Below, piece by piece: positions 26,701-38,492 of a stretch of DNA of 64,000 nucleotides (position 1 is the stretch's first letter; each line of letters begins with the position of its first letter). The stretch lies in assembly GCA_917880885.1 (NCBI GenBank), contig OU862920.1, positions 39,157,019 through 39,221,018 of the forward strand, read 5' to 3'. The DNA is from Limnephilus marmoratus. Taxonomy: Eukaryota; Arthropoda; Insecta; Trichoptera; Limnephilidae. Both the position numbers and the translations under genes were made by a program. The notes below the pieces were generated by a model. That model did no database searches. It saw only the letters and a list, made by a program, of their open reading frames with translations, and was not told the DNA's origin.

Positions 26701-29700
26701 AGTTCCTCCAGAGACCACATTCCCATCTGATGATCGAGGTGGATCCTGCAACATTCCAGGCTCGAGCAGACACCAACTTCTCTTCGCAGGTTGGCCTTTG
26801 TCAGCGCCTGACGCGCCATTATTCTTATTCCTAGCAAACAGGTTCTTCATAAAATTAGATTTCTCGTTGGAGTTTGATACGACGCAGTTTTTACTGTCTC
26901 TCTCGCCGCAGATGTAGAGGGCAGAGTAGTCGGCGTAGTTGGCGCGGGTGCAGTGACCTTGGTTTTTACATTATTTTGAAGAAAGAACGGCATTATTCAT
27001 AAAGTTAGAGCTCGGAGTGAAATATTAACTTTACAATGTCGGATCGATGGTGACCTTATAAAGTATTAAAACTATATGATATAATTTATTTTTTAATAAC
27101 TATTGCGAACATCCAACTATTTCTGGTAAAAGATGTTGGTAGAAGTTTTCTAGCAGTGGTTCGATTTTTTCCATATTGATTCGTCCCTCTCAATTTTTTT
27201 TAGCAGTAAACCTCTAGGACTCTGCACAACATAATAACAGTAATTACGACGAGCAATATGCAACTGGCCTTGTACTTGGCGGAAGTAATTGCGACCCCGC
27301 ATTGATTTTAAAGTATTGTCTCCAACTTTACGGAAATAAATATTCTTTTTTTCAATTCCCTATTCTGGTGAATATTTTATATACACATTGTGTACTCAAC
27401 TAGTGTTCGTTGTCTGTCTTACATCAAATAGAATATCGGATTTTATGCGGACCTCATTTTAGGTTTAAATGAAAGCAATTCGACAAATTCATCATGTGAT
27501 GTTGATTTCATAGTTTTGCCATCGCACATTAAACAGACACTCTGGTCGGGGCAGGATGCCAGTTCCTCCAGAGACCACACTCCCATCTGATGATCGAGGT
27601 GGATCCTGCAACATTCCAGGCTCGAGCAGACACCAACTTCTCTTCGCAGGTTGGCCTTTGTCAGCGCCTGACGCGCCATTATTCTTATTCCTAGCAAACA
27701 GGTTCTTCATAAAATTAGATTTCTCGTTGGAGTTTGATACGACGCAGTTTTTACTGTCTCTCTCGCCGCAGATGTAGAGGGCAGAGTAGTCGGCGTAGTT
27801 GGCGCGGGTGCAGTGACCTTGGTTTTTACATTATTTTGAAGAAAGAACGGCATTATTCATAAAGTTAGAGCTCGGAGTGAAATATTAACTTTACAATGTC
27901 GGATCGATTGTGACCTTATAAAGTATTAAAACTATATGATATAATTTATTTTTTAATAACTTTTGCGACAGTCAACTATTTCTGGTAAAAGATGTTGGTA
28001 AAAGTTTTCTAGCAGTGGTTCGATTTTTTCCATATTGATTCGTCCCTCTCAATTTTTTTTAGCAGTAAACCTCTAGGACTCTGCACAACAAAATCACAGT
28101 AATTACGACGAGCAATATGCAACTGGCCTTGTACTTGGCGGAAGTAATTGCGACCCCGCATTGATTTTAAAGTATTGTCTCCAACTTTACGGAAATAAAT
28201 ATTCTTTTTTTCAATTCCCTATTCTGGTGAATATTTTATATACACATTGTGTACTCAACTAGTGTTCGTTGTCTGTCTTACATCAAATAGAATATCGGAT
28301 TTTATGCGGACCTCATTTTAGGTTTAAATGAAAGCAATTCGACAAATTCATCATGTGATGTTGATTTCATAGTTTTGCCATCGCACATTAAACAGACACT
28401 CTGGTCGGGGCAGGATGCCAGTTCCTCCAGAGACCACACTCCCATCTGATGATCGAGGTGGATCCTGCAACATTCCAGGCTCGAGCAGACACCAACTTCT
28501 CTTCGCAGGTTGGCCTTTGTCAGCGCCTGACGCGCCATTATTCTTATTCCTAGCAAACAGGTTCTTCATAAAATTAGATTTCTCGTTGGAGTTTGATACG
28601 ACGCAGTTTTTACTGTCTCTCTCGCCGCAGATGTAGAGGGCAGAGTAGTCGGCGTAGTTGGCGCGGGTGCAGTGACCTTGGTTTTTACATTATTTTGAAG
28701 AAAGAACGGCATTATTCATAAAGTTAGAGCTCGGAGTGAAATATTAACTTTACAATGTCGGATCGATTGTGACCTTATAAAGTATTAAAACTATATGATA
28801 TAATTTATTTTTTAATAACTTTTGCGACAGTCAACTATTTCTGGTAAAAGATGTTGGTAGAAGTTTTCTAGCAGTGGTTCGATTTTTTCCATATTGATTC
28901 GTCCCTCTCAATTTTTTTTAGCAGTAAACCTCTAGGACTCTGCACAACAAAATAACAGTAATTACGACGAGCAATATGCAACTGGCCTTGTACTTGGCGG
29001 AAGTAATTGCGACTCCGCATCGATTTTAAAGTATTGTCTCCAACTTTACGGAAATAAATATTCTTTTTTTCAATTCCCTTTTCTGGTGAATATTTTATAT
29101 ACACACCGTGTACTCAACTAGTGTTCGTTGTCTGTCTTACATCAAATAGAAGATAGGATTTTATGCGGACCTCATTTTAGGTTTAAATGAAAGCAATTCG
29201 ACAAATTCAACATTTGATATTGATTTCATAGTTTTGCCATCGCACATTAACCAGACACTCTGGTCGGGGCAGAATGCCAGTTCCTCCAGAGACCACACTC
29301 CCATCTGATGATCGGGGTGGATCCTGCAACATTCCAGGCTCGAGCAGACACCAACTTCTCTTCGCAGGTTGGCCTTTGTCAGCACCTGACGCGCCATTAT
29401 TCTTATTCCTAGCAAACAGGTTCTTCATAAAATTAGATTTCTCGTTGGAGTTTGATACGACGCAGTTTTTACTGTCTCTCTCGCCGCAGATGTAGAGGGC
29501 AGAGTAGTCAGCGTAGTTGGCGCGGGTGCAGTGACCTTGGTTTTTACATTATTTTGAAGAAAGAACGGCATTATTCATAAAGTTGGAGCTCGGAGTGAAA
29601 TATTAACTTTACAATGTCGGATCGATTGTGACCTTATAAAGTATTAAAACTATATGATATAATTTATTTTTTAATAACTTTTGCGACAGTCAACTATTTC

Positions 29701-31010
29701 TGGTAAAAGATGTTGGTAGAAGTTTTCTAGCAGTGGTTCGATTTTTTCCATATTGATTCGTCCCTCTCAATTTTTTTTAGCAGTAAACCTCTAGGACTCT
29801 GCACAACAAAATAACAGTAATTACGACGAGCAATATGCAACTGGCCTTGTACTTGGCGGAAGTAATTGCGACTCCGCATTGATTTTAAAGTATTGTCTCC
29901 AACTTTACGGAAATAAATATTCTTTTTTTCAATTCCCTTTTCTGGTGAATATTTTATATACACATCGTGTACTCAAGTAGTGTTCGTTGTCTGTCTTACA
30001 TCAAATAGAAGATCGGATTTTATGCGGACCTCATTTTAGGTTTAAATGAAAGCAATTCGACAAATTCAACATGTGATATTGATTTCATAGTTTTGCCATC
30101 GCACATTAACCAGACACTCTGGTCGGGGCAGGATGCCAGTTCCTCCAGAGACCACACCCCCATCTGATGATCGAGGTGGATCCTGCAACATTCCAGGTTC
30201 GAGCAGACACCAACTTCTCTTCGCAGGTTGGCCTTTGTCAGCGCCTGACGCGCCATTATTCTTATTCCTAGCAAACAGGTTCTTCATAAAATTACATTTC
30301 TCGTTGGAGTTTGATACGACGCTGTTTTTACTGTCTCTCTCGCCGCAGATGTAGAGGGCAGAGTAGTCAGCGTAGTTGACGCGGGTGCAGTGACCTTGGT
30401 TTTTACATTATTTTGAAGAAAGAACGGCATTATTCATAAAGTTAGAGCTCGGAGTGAAATATTAACTTTACAATGTCGGATCGATGTGACCCTATAATGT
30501 ATTAAAACTATATGATATAATTTATTTTTTAATAACTTTTGCGACAGTCAACTATTTCTGTTAAAAGACATTGATAGAAGTTTTCTAGCAGTGGTTCGAT
30601 TTTTTCCATATTGATTCGTCCCTCTCAATTTTTTTTAGCAGCAAACCTTTAGGACTCTGCACAACAAAATAACAGTAATTACGACGGGCAATATGCAACT
30701 GGCCTTGTACTTGGCGGAAGTAATTGCGACTCCGCATTGATTTTAAAGTATTGTCTCCAACTTTACGGAAATAAATATTCTTTTTTTCAATTCCCTTTTC
30801 TGGTGAATATTTTATATACACACCGTGTACTCAACTAGTGTTCGTTGTCTGTCTTACGTCAAATAGATGATCGGATTTTGTGCGGACCTCATTTTAGGTT
30901 TAAATGAAAGCAATTCGACAAATTCAACATGTGATATTGATTTCATAGTTTTGCCATCGCACATTAACCAGACACTCTGGTCGGGGCAGGATGCCAGTTC
31001 CTCCAGAGAC
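20700..31010. repeat. Higher-order repeat block B (12 units), copy of block A
   Basis: Near-identical second copy of block A, period about 10.31 kb. The diagnostic variants at 13404, 14532, 16251, 17135 and 19711 recur at 23712, 24840, 26559, 27443 and 30020. Two departures are visible. The unit around 28.2-28.8 kb has the type of its left neighbour rather than of its block A partner, and the unit at about 31.0 kb resembles the 14.7/25.0-kb type. Confidence 0.85.
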
Positions 31011-31343
31011 CACACTCCCATCTGATGATCGAGGTGGATCCTGCAACATTCCAGGCTTGAGCAGACACCAACTTCTCTTCGCAGGTTGGCCTTTGTCAGC
31101 GCCTGACGCGCCATTATTCTTATTCCTAGCAAACAGGTTCTTCATAAAATTAGATTTCTCGTTGGAGTTTGAGACGACGCTGTTTTTACTGTCTCTCTCG
31201 CCGCAGATGTAGAGGGCAGAGTAGTCAGCGTAGTTGACGCGGGTGCAGTGACCTTGGTTTTTACATTATTTTGAAGAAAGAACGGCATTATTCATAAAGT
31301 TAGAGCTCAGAGTGAAATATTAACTTTACAATGTCGGATCGAT

Positions 31344-32182
31344 CATCGATTCCCCTAGCACAGTCGCATCGTTGTTACCCACACCGATGTCGAAATGGAA
31401 TAATAAATAAGAAATCGATATACGATGGCGATCCTAGCAGAACTTTTTATGAATTTACATTTCTAAATGTCAAACGTACTTCGTAAATATTAAAAATACT
31501 AATAAATTTACAATTTCGAAATGAATTACTAACTTTAATGTATATATTGGCGCTTCGCATATACTTTTTTGAAATAAACGGGAGTTAATAAGTTAATAAG
31601 ACATTTTAACAAACGTCACATTTACGCAAGAACTTAGTCACCGTTTTCATTATCGTTCTCGTACATGGCAATTCTTAATTCTGCTGATGGCAATTCTTGG
31701 TCTTTTGATCTTAATTCTCAATGTCAACACTTGCACAATTAATCTGACAGATCTGTCACAGTTTCAAATGTATGCACACAGAATAATAGATAATAATAAG
31801 AGATCAATATTTTACAAGCGTCCGATTGCTTGCTGTGTTTTTCTGAGATTTTGGTTTGTGGCACTACATGTCACATGGTGCTATATTATTTTCCACCAAT
31901 AAAATTAAAATTATTTCAATCATTCAAGATTACAAGAAATACATTTCTGTCGGACAGTCACATAATAGTTGTGTTCAACAGTGAATATAATGGAAAGTAG
32001 CTTATAAAATTTTGGAACTTAGTAGCTGAGCTTATTTCTAATCCTTTATATGTTTCTTAATTGGAAAGATATCGGGACTTAGTTGATCCACTTATAATAC
32101 TGAGCTTTTCAAAATAAAACCCTTTTTGCTAAGTGAAATAATAATTCACTTCCCACTGAATTAGAAACGGAATTCGTAAACC
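31344..32182. other. About 840-bp non-satellite segment splitting the last satellite unit
   Basis: The last unit stops at GTCGGATCGAT. The sequence that normally follows, GTGACCTTATAAAGTATT, resumes at 32183. The intervening 839 bases are unrelated AT-rich sequence. I found no terminal inverted repeats, no clear target duplication and no convincing reading frame, so the mechanism is unknown. Confidence 0.7.
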
Positions 32183-33016
32183 GTGACCTTATAAAGTATT
32201 AAAACTATATAATCTTTTTTAATGCTCTGATATTATTTTTTTGTAAACGCTTTATTGTGCAAAATTTTACCTGTTTAATACCTACACGATGAAATTTAAA
32301 CAATTTGTGCTATGGGCCTTTCTCACCAATAAAGTTCTTGGTATACGACAGTCAACTATTTCTGGTAAAAGACATTGGTAGATGTTTTCTAGCAGTGGTT
32401 CGATTTTTTCCATATTGATTCGTCCCTCTCAATTTTACTTAGCAATATGCAACTGGCCTTGTACTTGGTGGAAGTAATTGCGACCCCGCATTGATTTTCA
32501 AGTATTGTCTTTAACTTTTCGGAAATCAATATTCTTTTTTTTCAGTTCCCTTTTCTGGTGACTATTTTATGTACACACCGTGTATTCAATTAGTGTTCGT
32601 TGTCTGTTCTTACATAAAATAGAAGATATGGAGTAAAAGCTGCCCTAATTTTAGGTTAAAAATGATAGCAATTTGTCAAATTCGTCGTTCAATATTGGTT
32701 TCTTAGTTTCGTTATCGCACATTAACCAGTGGTCGGGGCAGGATGCCAATTCCTCCGGAGACCGCAGTCCCAGCTGATGGACGAGGTGGATCCTGCAGTA
32801 TTTCAGGCTCGAGCAGACACCAACAGAGGGACTCTTCTCTTCACAGGCTGGCCCTTGTCAGCTGCTGATGCGCCATTATTCTTATTTCTAGGTTCTTCAT
32901 AAAATTAGATCTCTCGTTAGAATTTGACACGACACAGTTTTTGCTATCACTCTCGCCGCTGATGGAGAGGGCAGAGTAGTCAGCATAATTGACGCGGGTG
33001 CAGTGACTTTTGTTTT
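32183..33016. repeat. Diverged, longer relic satellite unit
   Basis: It begins with the usual unit end (GTGACCTTATAAAGTATT), then has about 70 bp absent from array units, the leader also seen at 1-88, and then the normal unit order to the GC-rich patch (GACGCGGGTGCAGTGAC) at 32993-33009. It is far more diverged than array units, with a deletion in the YqaJ-like part after CAATTTTACTTAGCAATATGC. It looks like an old unit that escaped homogenisation. Confidence 0.85.
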
Positions 33017-33408
33017 CTTTTTGTATTTATGAATGGATTGCCATTTCACTATTACATGAAGTTACTGCTCCAAAACAGCTTGCTTAGTATGATCCCCTTG
33101 ATTGAAAATTGAATCTGTTCCACTTGCTCATTTAGTGAAGACCCGAGCCACCCTTAGTGCAGCCATGACAATGTTGTTCGTTTACTTCCTTGTTCTACCC
33201 CAGACGCTGGCTAGTCGGTAGCGAAGTAAGACGGGAAGGAATGCATCCTCCCTACGGTGAACATCGTGGAGGCATATCGGAACCACGGTGGTTGCCTTTA
33301 TGGATTGTTGTAGCTCATCCTCAGCTTGTCCCATTGCGATGCCGGGTATTGTGTACACAGCTCAGATGTGCACTGTAATAGTATGTTTTAAAAAGCAATA
33401 TCCTGTCT
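33017..33408. other. No gene recognised
   Basis: Unique sequence of mixed composition between the satellite relic and a hAT remnant. The short open frame at 33190-33378 has no recognisable motif and I do not consider it real. Confidence 0.5.
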
Positions 33409-33502
33409 AGGGAATGCAATCTCGACTCGAGATCGCAAATTCGAGATCTCGCAAGATTAGAAATTACAATCTCGCGAGATCTCGGAATTTTCGGGATCTC
33501 GT
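33409..33502. promoter_or_regulatory. Subterminal ATCTCG/CGAGAT motif cluster of the hAT relic
   Basis: About nine copies of the hexamer ATCTCG or its complement, several as palindromes such as CGAGATCTCG and CTCGCGAGATCTCG, lie within 95 bases next to the presumed terminus. hAT transposases are known to bind multiple short subterminal repeats, so these are inferred transposase binding sites. Confidence 0.5.
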
Positions 33503-33627
33503 TAATTAAAAGAAAATATTCTTTGAAAGAAAACAAAAACCTTTATTCTTTAATATTTGTTACTAAATGATTCACAGTTTTTTTTTTAAATTAAAATAAT
33601 CAAAATAAAAAATATAGCTTAAGGAGA

Positions 33628-33975
33628 TTAGAAAGTAATTACGGGTGATTTTGAAAGTAACTTCTTAAAAAAACATAGTGTATTATGGGTGCTATCTGCT
33701 AAACGGCATCTAATATCCGTTGCAATGTACCCAGCTGCTGAAAATGCCCTCTCTGACTCAACACTGGTTGGCAGCAGCGTGACTAAGCAATTATATGCAA
33801 ACTGCGAAAATCTCCCCCTTGTTCCTCCACACTCAATAGATCCATTTCTTTTTTTTATGACTGACTCTAATTTATCTAAACTCGTGGATACACGCGAAAA
33901 AGGAATTTTAGATACTCTCAGAGTCTCTTCTAATTCCTCTTGAAGTGACGTATTAGTTTGTGACGTATTAGTCAT
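33628..33975 (-). pseudogene. hAT transposase C-terminal dimerisation domain fragment
   Basis: A 115-codon frame with LLPTSVESERAFSAAGYIAT, then R-x-RL and a run ending in LCFFKKLL. P-T/S-x-x-x-SER-x-FS-x-x-G is the hallmark of the hATC domain, through which hAT transposases dimerise. The end of the frame (SKSPVITF) fits a natural C-terminus. The catalytic region that should precede it is gone. It belongs with the BED finger fragment upstream on the same strand. Confidence 0.85.
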
Positions 33976-34358
33976 AGAAAGAGGTCACTCATCTTCGTTT
34001 TCTGTGTTTGCTACTGTGATATTAATCGCGGTACCAGAAGTTGAGTCTGGTTGTTTACGATGTAATCGTTTGATTATATATTTTTAATTTCTTTCCGTAC
34101 GAGATATTTGCTAGGCAATTGGAAAGTTTCATTGCCTTCCCATAGCTCCAAGTCCTTTTGATAATTATTCGGATTTTTTCCATCAAAGAGACTGTAAACC
34201 TATAGTCTTCATTCTTCAATAAAGATATATAATATGTAATTTAATTTATATGTAATTTCAACTTTAGAAGATCTTCCTTCGCTTTCATTTCGAGTGTCGT
34301 TCCGTAATTCATCACAATTAGTTAAATTGTATTTGGTGAAGAGGGTAATTTGTAATTG

Positions 34359-34864
34359 TTACCTTTCGCAGCAAAAAGACTCTTCATATCCTCGGAAGTA
34401 CAGAATACTCGGAATGGCAAACCATCTTTGGCTACCATTCGGGAAATCATTTGTTACGTTAGAATCGGATGGAAAATAATCAATTATTTTCTTTTTCTTC
34501 TGTGGTGTTTGGTAATTTTCACGATCTTCTGGACCTTCTGGTGTAAATTGAACCTCAGTATCAATAGGTGACCACGCCACTGACGACGAAGCTCTCGTAG
34601 ACGCTGACAACGTTGAAGGTGCTGATAAATTATCGACAACACCCGGCTCAGTAGTACTTGATGTACTTCCGATCTTCCGACTCCCCCATTCAATGATTTT
34701 GTGTCAATTTTATGGATTGACATCATATGGACATGTAAACCTTTTGTAGACCCTGATGTGGTTTGGAGAACAGCTTTATATAACTTGCATTGAGCAGTCA
34801 AATTATTAACTGCTTTCTTGAAGTATCTCCATACCGGTAAACGACTGCTAAACTCAACATACAC
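34359..34864 (-). pseudogene. hAT transposase N-terminal fragment with BED zinc finger
   Basis: Reading from 34864, one frame shows SSRLPVWRYFKKA, then CKLYK, GSTKGLHVHMMSIH: the BED-finger layout V-W-x-x-F, C-x-x-C (second Cys replaced by Tyr here), H-x-x-x-x-H. A shifted frame (34359-34610) follows, and a third frame near 34440-34370 reads MVAKDGLPFRVF, typical of the segment after the BED finger in hAT proteins. At least two frameshifts and a degraded metal ligand show it is dead. Confidence 0.75.
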
Positions 34865-35164
34865 TTGATCTAAATTATTTTTATGCTCCGAAAATTATTA
34901 TAAACACGTTTGTTTCAGTTATTTTACAAGTTATAGTTGTGAAAATATTCAAAATGTTTCATTAAATGATACTTAATGCCTTCTATGAGATTTTTGCTCA
35001 TTTTAAACGAGTGGTGTTTTTTTTAAACATTTTCACAATTTTTGGAATGATTTTATAGCTTTAAATATTGTCGCTCTCCTCTAACATTCGTAATTTCATA
35101 TCTCTCCATCTTCTTTTTTTTTTTAACGCGGATGCAGCGCCTTATTTAGTCTATTGTTTGTTTA

Positions 35165-35312
35165 ACGCCATAAATGGCCATATCGGTTGATGAGGCGCTT
35201 TTGGAGCCGAATTGGTTATCCAAGGTAAATAGTTTGTCTTGCGAGCGTGAATAAGATTTTTTTCAAATAGTCCTGAAATCATTGTCGCCAAGGAAATTGG
35301 TCGGTAATTTCC
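35165..35312 (-). pseudogene. Non-LTR reverse transcriptase remnant
   Basis: Reverse-complement translation from 35312 reads GNYRPISLATMISGLFEKNL and continues HARK-x-NYLPW. NYRPISL followed by KxFEK-like residues is the conserved segment ahead of the catalytic core in non-LTR retrotransposon reverse transcriptases. Only about 50 codons survive, with no catalytic motif. It is separate from the larger element at 36.7-38.5 kb, whose equivalent segment reads NYRPVAVLST. Confidence 0.75.
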
Positions 35313-36138
35313 TAGTATCTGCATCCAGTTTGATTGAAATTCAAGATTGATGTGATAACGGCGTGATGATTTGTGTCTTCAATGATAAAACTTCTCCATT
35401 AGGGACAAGAAGAATAATTGTTGGATATCAGTCCACAATATTAAAGATAGCTTACTAAATTTGGATTATCTCCGGCTTGATTGCTTTCTTCTTGATTGAT
35501 TGATTACAAAATACATGGTTTGCGGCATTTGCGGCAAGTCCATCTTCAGGTTTTTTTACTTTATCAATGGGTTGTGTTTTCTTTCTATTTTCCTGTAATT
35601 TACTGGTCCAACCAAAAAGTCATGGGAGACCAAAATTTCATTTACATATTTTACTCCAAATAATGTTAGGAATCACTGGTTAAAGTTACGTCACGTATAG
35701 ATAGATACATAGCTGAAGTTGCCCGGGCTTTATCTAGAGTTTTTCGAAATTAGATAAATATAGATGGTAATTTGAATGTCAAGTGTGCAAAATTTCTTAA
35801 AGTATCAAAATACTGTTTTAATGGGTTGGAAAAGGGAATGGGTGTTGCATCCGAGACTGTTTCGAAATTACAGCCTCAAATACATTGCCCTATATTGCCA
35901 TCTCACTAAAGAAACCACTCATTCACTCTTAATGCAATTATTAATAATCTCCAAAATGGCCTTGAAAAAAATCACATTTCGCGATTCTTTTAAAGACATA
36001 AAGAAACCATCCCTTCGTTCAGAATACAATTCTTAATGCTCTCAAAAGTTGACTTGACAGAAGCAAATTCCCGTGATACCTTGAACGAAACCATTCCTTT
36101 GTTATGAATATTATGAACTAAATATACAATTTGGCTGT

Positions 36139-36210
36139 CCTGAAACGGGTATTCTTCCCAGTTGGACAAAGTATCATATTGTAATGTATTGTAATATATT
36201 ATGCATATAT
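36139..36210. repeat. Dispersed repeat end, copy 1
   Basis: TGTCCTGAAACGGG, then CCCAGTTGGACA and an AT-rich tail rich in TGTATTGTAATATATT. A second copy lies at 54567-54650. The core is close to a palindrome (TGTCC ... GGACA). It may be the 3' tail of an unrecognised retroelement. Confidence 0.55.
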
Positions 36211-36663
36211 AAATAAAAAAATGCAACTGGCGAAAATGGACTGTATGATTGATTGAAGTTGGATGAATATATGTCTGGTAAAATTATGGAATGCAAGGAA
36301 GTGAGGAAAACTAAGGCACTTACCAAATTCGAAGGCGAACACATACAACTAGTTGCTACAAATGTCACAATGCATTGGTTGTTTATTGTTCCCTGCTTTC
36401 TTCAGCAAGGTGACATTGGTTGGGGGAATGTATGATGGATAAATGACATTCCGGTAGGAACTATGCATATTATCACTTCAAAACCAAAAAATGGGAGTGG
36501 TTGTTTGCAGACGTATATTTTCTTTAATTTTTTTAAAAGCCCTCTTTTGGTTTTATTGATTGATGGCATGGAAGAAGAATCCAGAACAAAAAATGTCAAA
36601 TTAAAATATGTAAACAGAATCTAACTCCAAGTGCACATGAACAATTTTAATTGTGGGCAAATG

Positions 36664-38492
36664 TTTTTTTTTTTTTTTTTTTTTTTTAATATTGTACAAA
36701 GATTTTTATCCAATTACTGTACAATTTTCTCATTTTGACAGTCTTAACACCTAGTGAATGATTTTTGACATATGAGCAATTATACGAGCACAGAGTCTAT
36801 GTTATAATGTGTAGATGTATGTAGGTAAGTGTAGCTATGAATACAAAAAAATCTTAAGGCTATCTAACGAAGAGTTATATATATATCTAGTGTTTCCGAT
36901 ATTTCGTTCAACAGCACCATTCCTCTTGTCATGCTATGCTGTGCTAGAACATCTGTTCTGCCGTATGGTATTTTGAACAAGTCGTGTCGACGACTACGGC
37001 TGAAATTTTCAGGCACGTATAAGCCATAACATTCCAAGAGGAATGGGCTGTCAATACGATTATGGATTATGTTAAAACTAAGAATTGCAAGATTTGCATA
37101 ACGTCTAGTTTCCAAGCTAAATCTATTTGTTGCCTCAAGTAATTCCATATGGTGCATGAATCTCGGGTACGTTCCATGCATCCGCATATAGACATACCTA
37201 AGGAACTTTTTCTGTATTTGTTCTAGCATATTAATATACTTCGCTTGGTGCGGAGTCCACACACCACTGGCATACTCCAGCTTACTTCTTATGACTCCAT
37301 CAAACATGGCTATCATTGCATCTGGGTCATCAAATTGCTTACATATTCTGATGATGAAACCCAGGAGTTTGTAGCATGCTGGAGTGAGCCGTGATATATG
37401 ATCCGAGAATGTCAGTTTGGGATCAAAGACGATACCGAGATCTTTAAAGCTATTGACTCGGCACAATGTTTTCCCTTTAATATTGTATTAAAAAACTATG
37501 GGCTTCTGGGAGCGGGTATATGTCATAGTTACACATTTTTTTATATTGAATTCTAATTTGTTTTTTACTGACCATTCTGCAATAGCATCAAGGTCAGATT
37601 GCATTTTTAAGCAGTCATAGTAACAGATTATTTCCATCAAAAGTTTGAGGTCATCTGCAAATAGAAGAAATTTGCAATATTTTACACAAACCTGGATGTC
37701 ATCTATAAGTATAAGGAACAGCAAAGGACCAAGGTTTGAACCTTGGGGAATACCTGATAACGCCGGGAATTGTTTAGATTCATGTCCATTTATTATTACG
37801 TATTGTCTTCTGGCTTTTAAATAGGACGCGAAGAATATAAGCGTTTGTTGATCGAAACCAAGTTTGTACATTTTAAGTAGTAAAATATCATGATCAACTC
37901 GATCAAAAGCCTTGGCAAAATCCGTATACACTACATCTGTTTGGTGTCTCGAGTCCAGTCCGACGGCCACCAATCGCGAAAATGTTAACAAATTTGAAAC
38001 CGTGGATTTTCTTGGCATGAAACCGTGTTGGTTTTCTCCTAGAAATGGCATAATTTGGTAATGCAATTTCTTGTAAATAATCATTTCAAATATTTTTGGT
38101 ATAGTTGACAGTACAGCTACTGGTCTGTAATTCCTTATATCAGACTTGTCTCCAGATTTGAAAATTGGGCTTACACGCGTGAGTTTCCAAGAATGAGGGA
38201 AACAACCAGTCGATATGCTAAGATTAAATATATAGCTCAGCGGTTTACAAATGGTTTTTGACATATGAGCAATTATATTAGGGGGTATTCCGTCAGGGCC
38301 TGCAGCCTTGTCGAGCTTTAAAGTTCGAGTACAGGAGTCTACTTCCTCTGGACAGGTTAGCTCAAGACCGATTTTGCCAATATTCCAGGGCCTCTCGGTT
38401 CGAGTAAAGTCTAGATTTAGTTGAGGAGCTACGTCGTTGATACGTCGATGCATCAAAATCCATTTTTTGCACGAAAGTAACAATTTCTTCAT
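36664..38492 (-). mobile_element. 5'-truncated non-LTR retrotransposon (Jockey/CR1-like group)
   Basis: A run of T residues at 36664-36688 is a poly(A) tail on the minus strand. About 170 bp of 3' UTR separate it from the reverse transcriptase frame, which runs up to 38492. There is no endonuclease domain upstream, as expected from 5' truncation. I could not define target-site duplications. Confidence 0.8.
36864..38492 (-). pseudogene. Non-LTR reverse transcriptase with one nonsense codon
   Basis: From 38492 a 334-codon frame carries AAGPDGIPP, NYRPVAVLST, motif A as YTDFAKAFDRVDHDIL (Asp at about residue 191), motif B GIPQGSNLGPLLFL, and the catalytic FADD at about residues 278-281. An in-frame TAA at 37488-37490 interrupts it just after QKPIVF. 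The same frame then continues (36864-37466) with FKDLGIVFDPKLTFSDHI and the cysteine- and histidine-poor C-terminal region usual for Jockey/CR1-like elements. Apart from this stop the protein is well preserved, so the insertion is fairly young. The N-terminal endonuclease is missing. The clade is a judgement from motif style only. Confidence 0.88.

Larger units (their letters stand above)
89..31343. repeat. Tandem satellite array, 36 units of about 859 bp
   Basis: Taking GCGACAGTCAAC or its variant GCGAACATCC as unit start, units begin at 89, 949, 2094, 2972, 3838, 4714, 5768, 6487 and then every 857-860 bp until the last, which begins at 30541 and stops at 31343. All are head to tail. Each unit holds the same landmarks in order: a YqaJ-like fragment on the minus strand, an AT-rich spacer, a stretch open on both strands around CCAGTTCCTCCAGAGAC, a GC-rich patch near GGCGCGGGTGCAGTGACC, and an AT-rich end. 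Units 2-5 carry an extra roughly 20-bp repeat in the GC-rich patch that later units lack. Differences between neighbours are mostly single bases. Low divergence and regular spacing indicate amplification by unequal exchange. Confidence 0.97.
33409..34864 (-). mobile_element. Degenerate, internally deleted hAT transposon
   Basis: The minus strand carries N-terminal (34864 side) and C-terminal (33628 side) parts of a hAT transposase with the catalytic middle missing. The left terminus is probably near TAGGGAATGCAATCTCG at 33409, followed by a dense cluster of ATCTCG/CGAGAT motifs. I could not find the matching right terminus beyond 34864, so target duplications cannot be checked. Confidence 0.75.

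Noticed and set aside
89..31343. CRISPR array or rDNA-type repeat
   Set aside because: Unit size, lack of spacers, and absence of rRNA sequence rule these out.
33190..33378. 62-codon open frame
   Set aside because: Short, isolated, no motif and no splice or start evidence.
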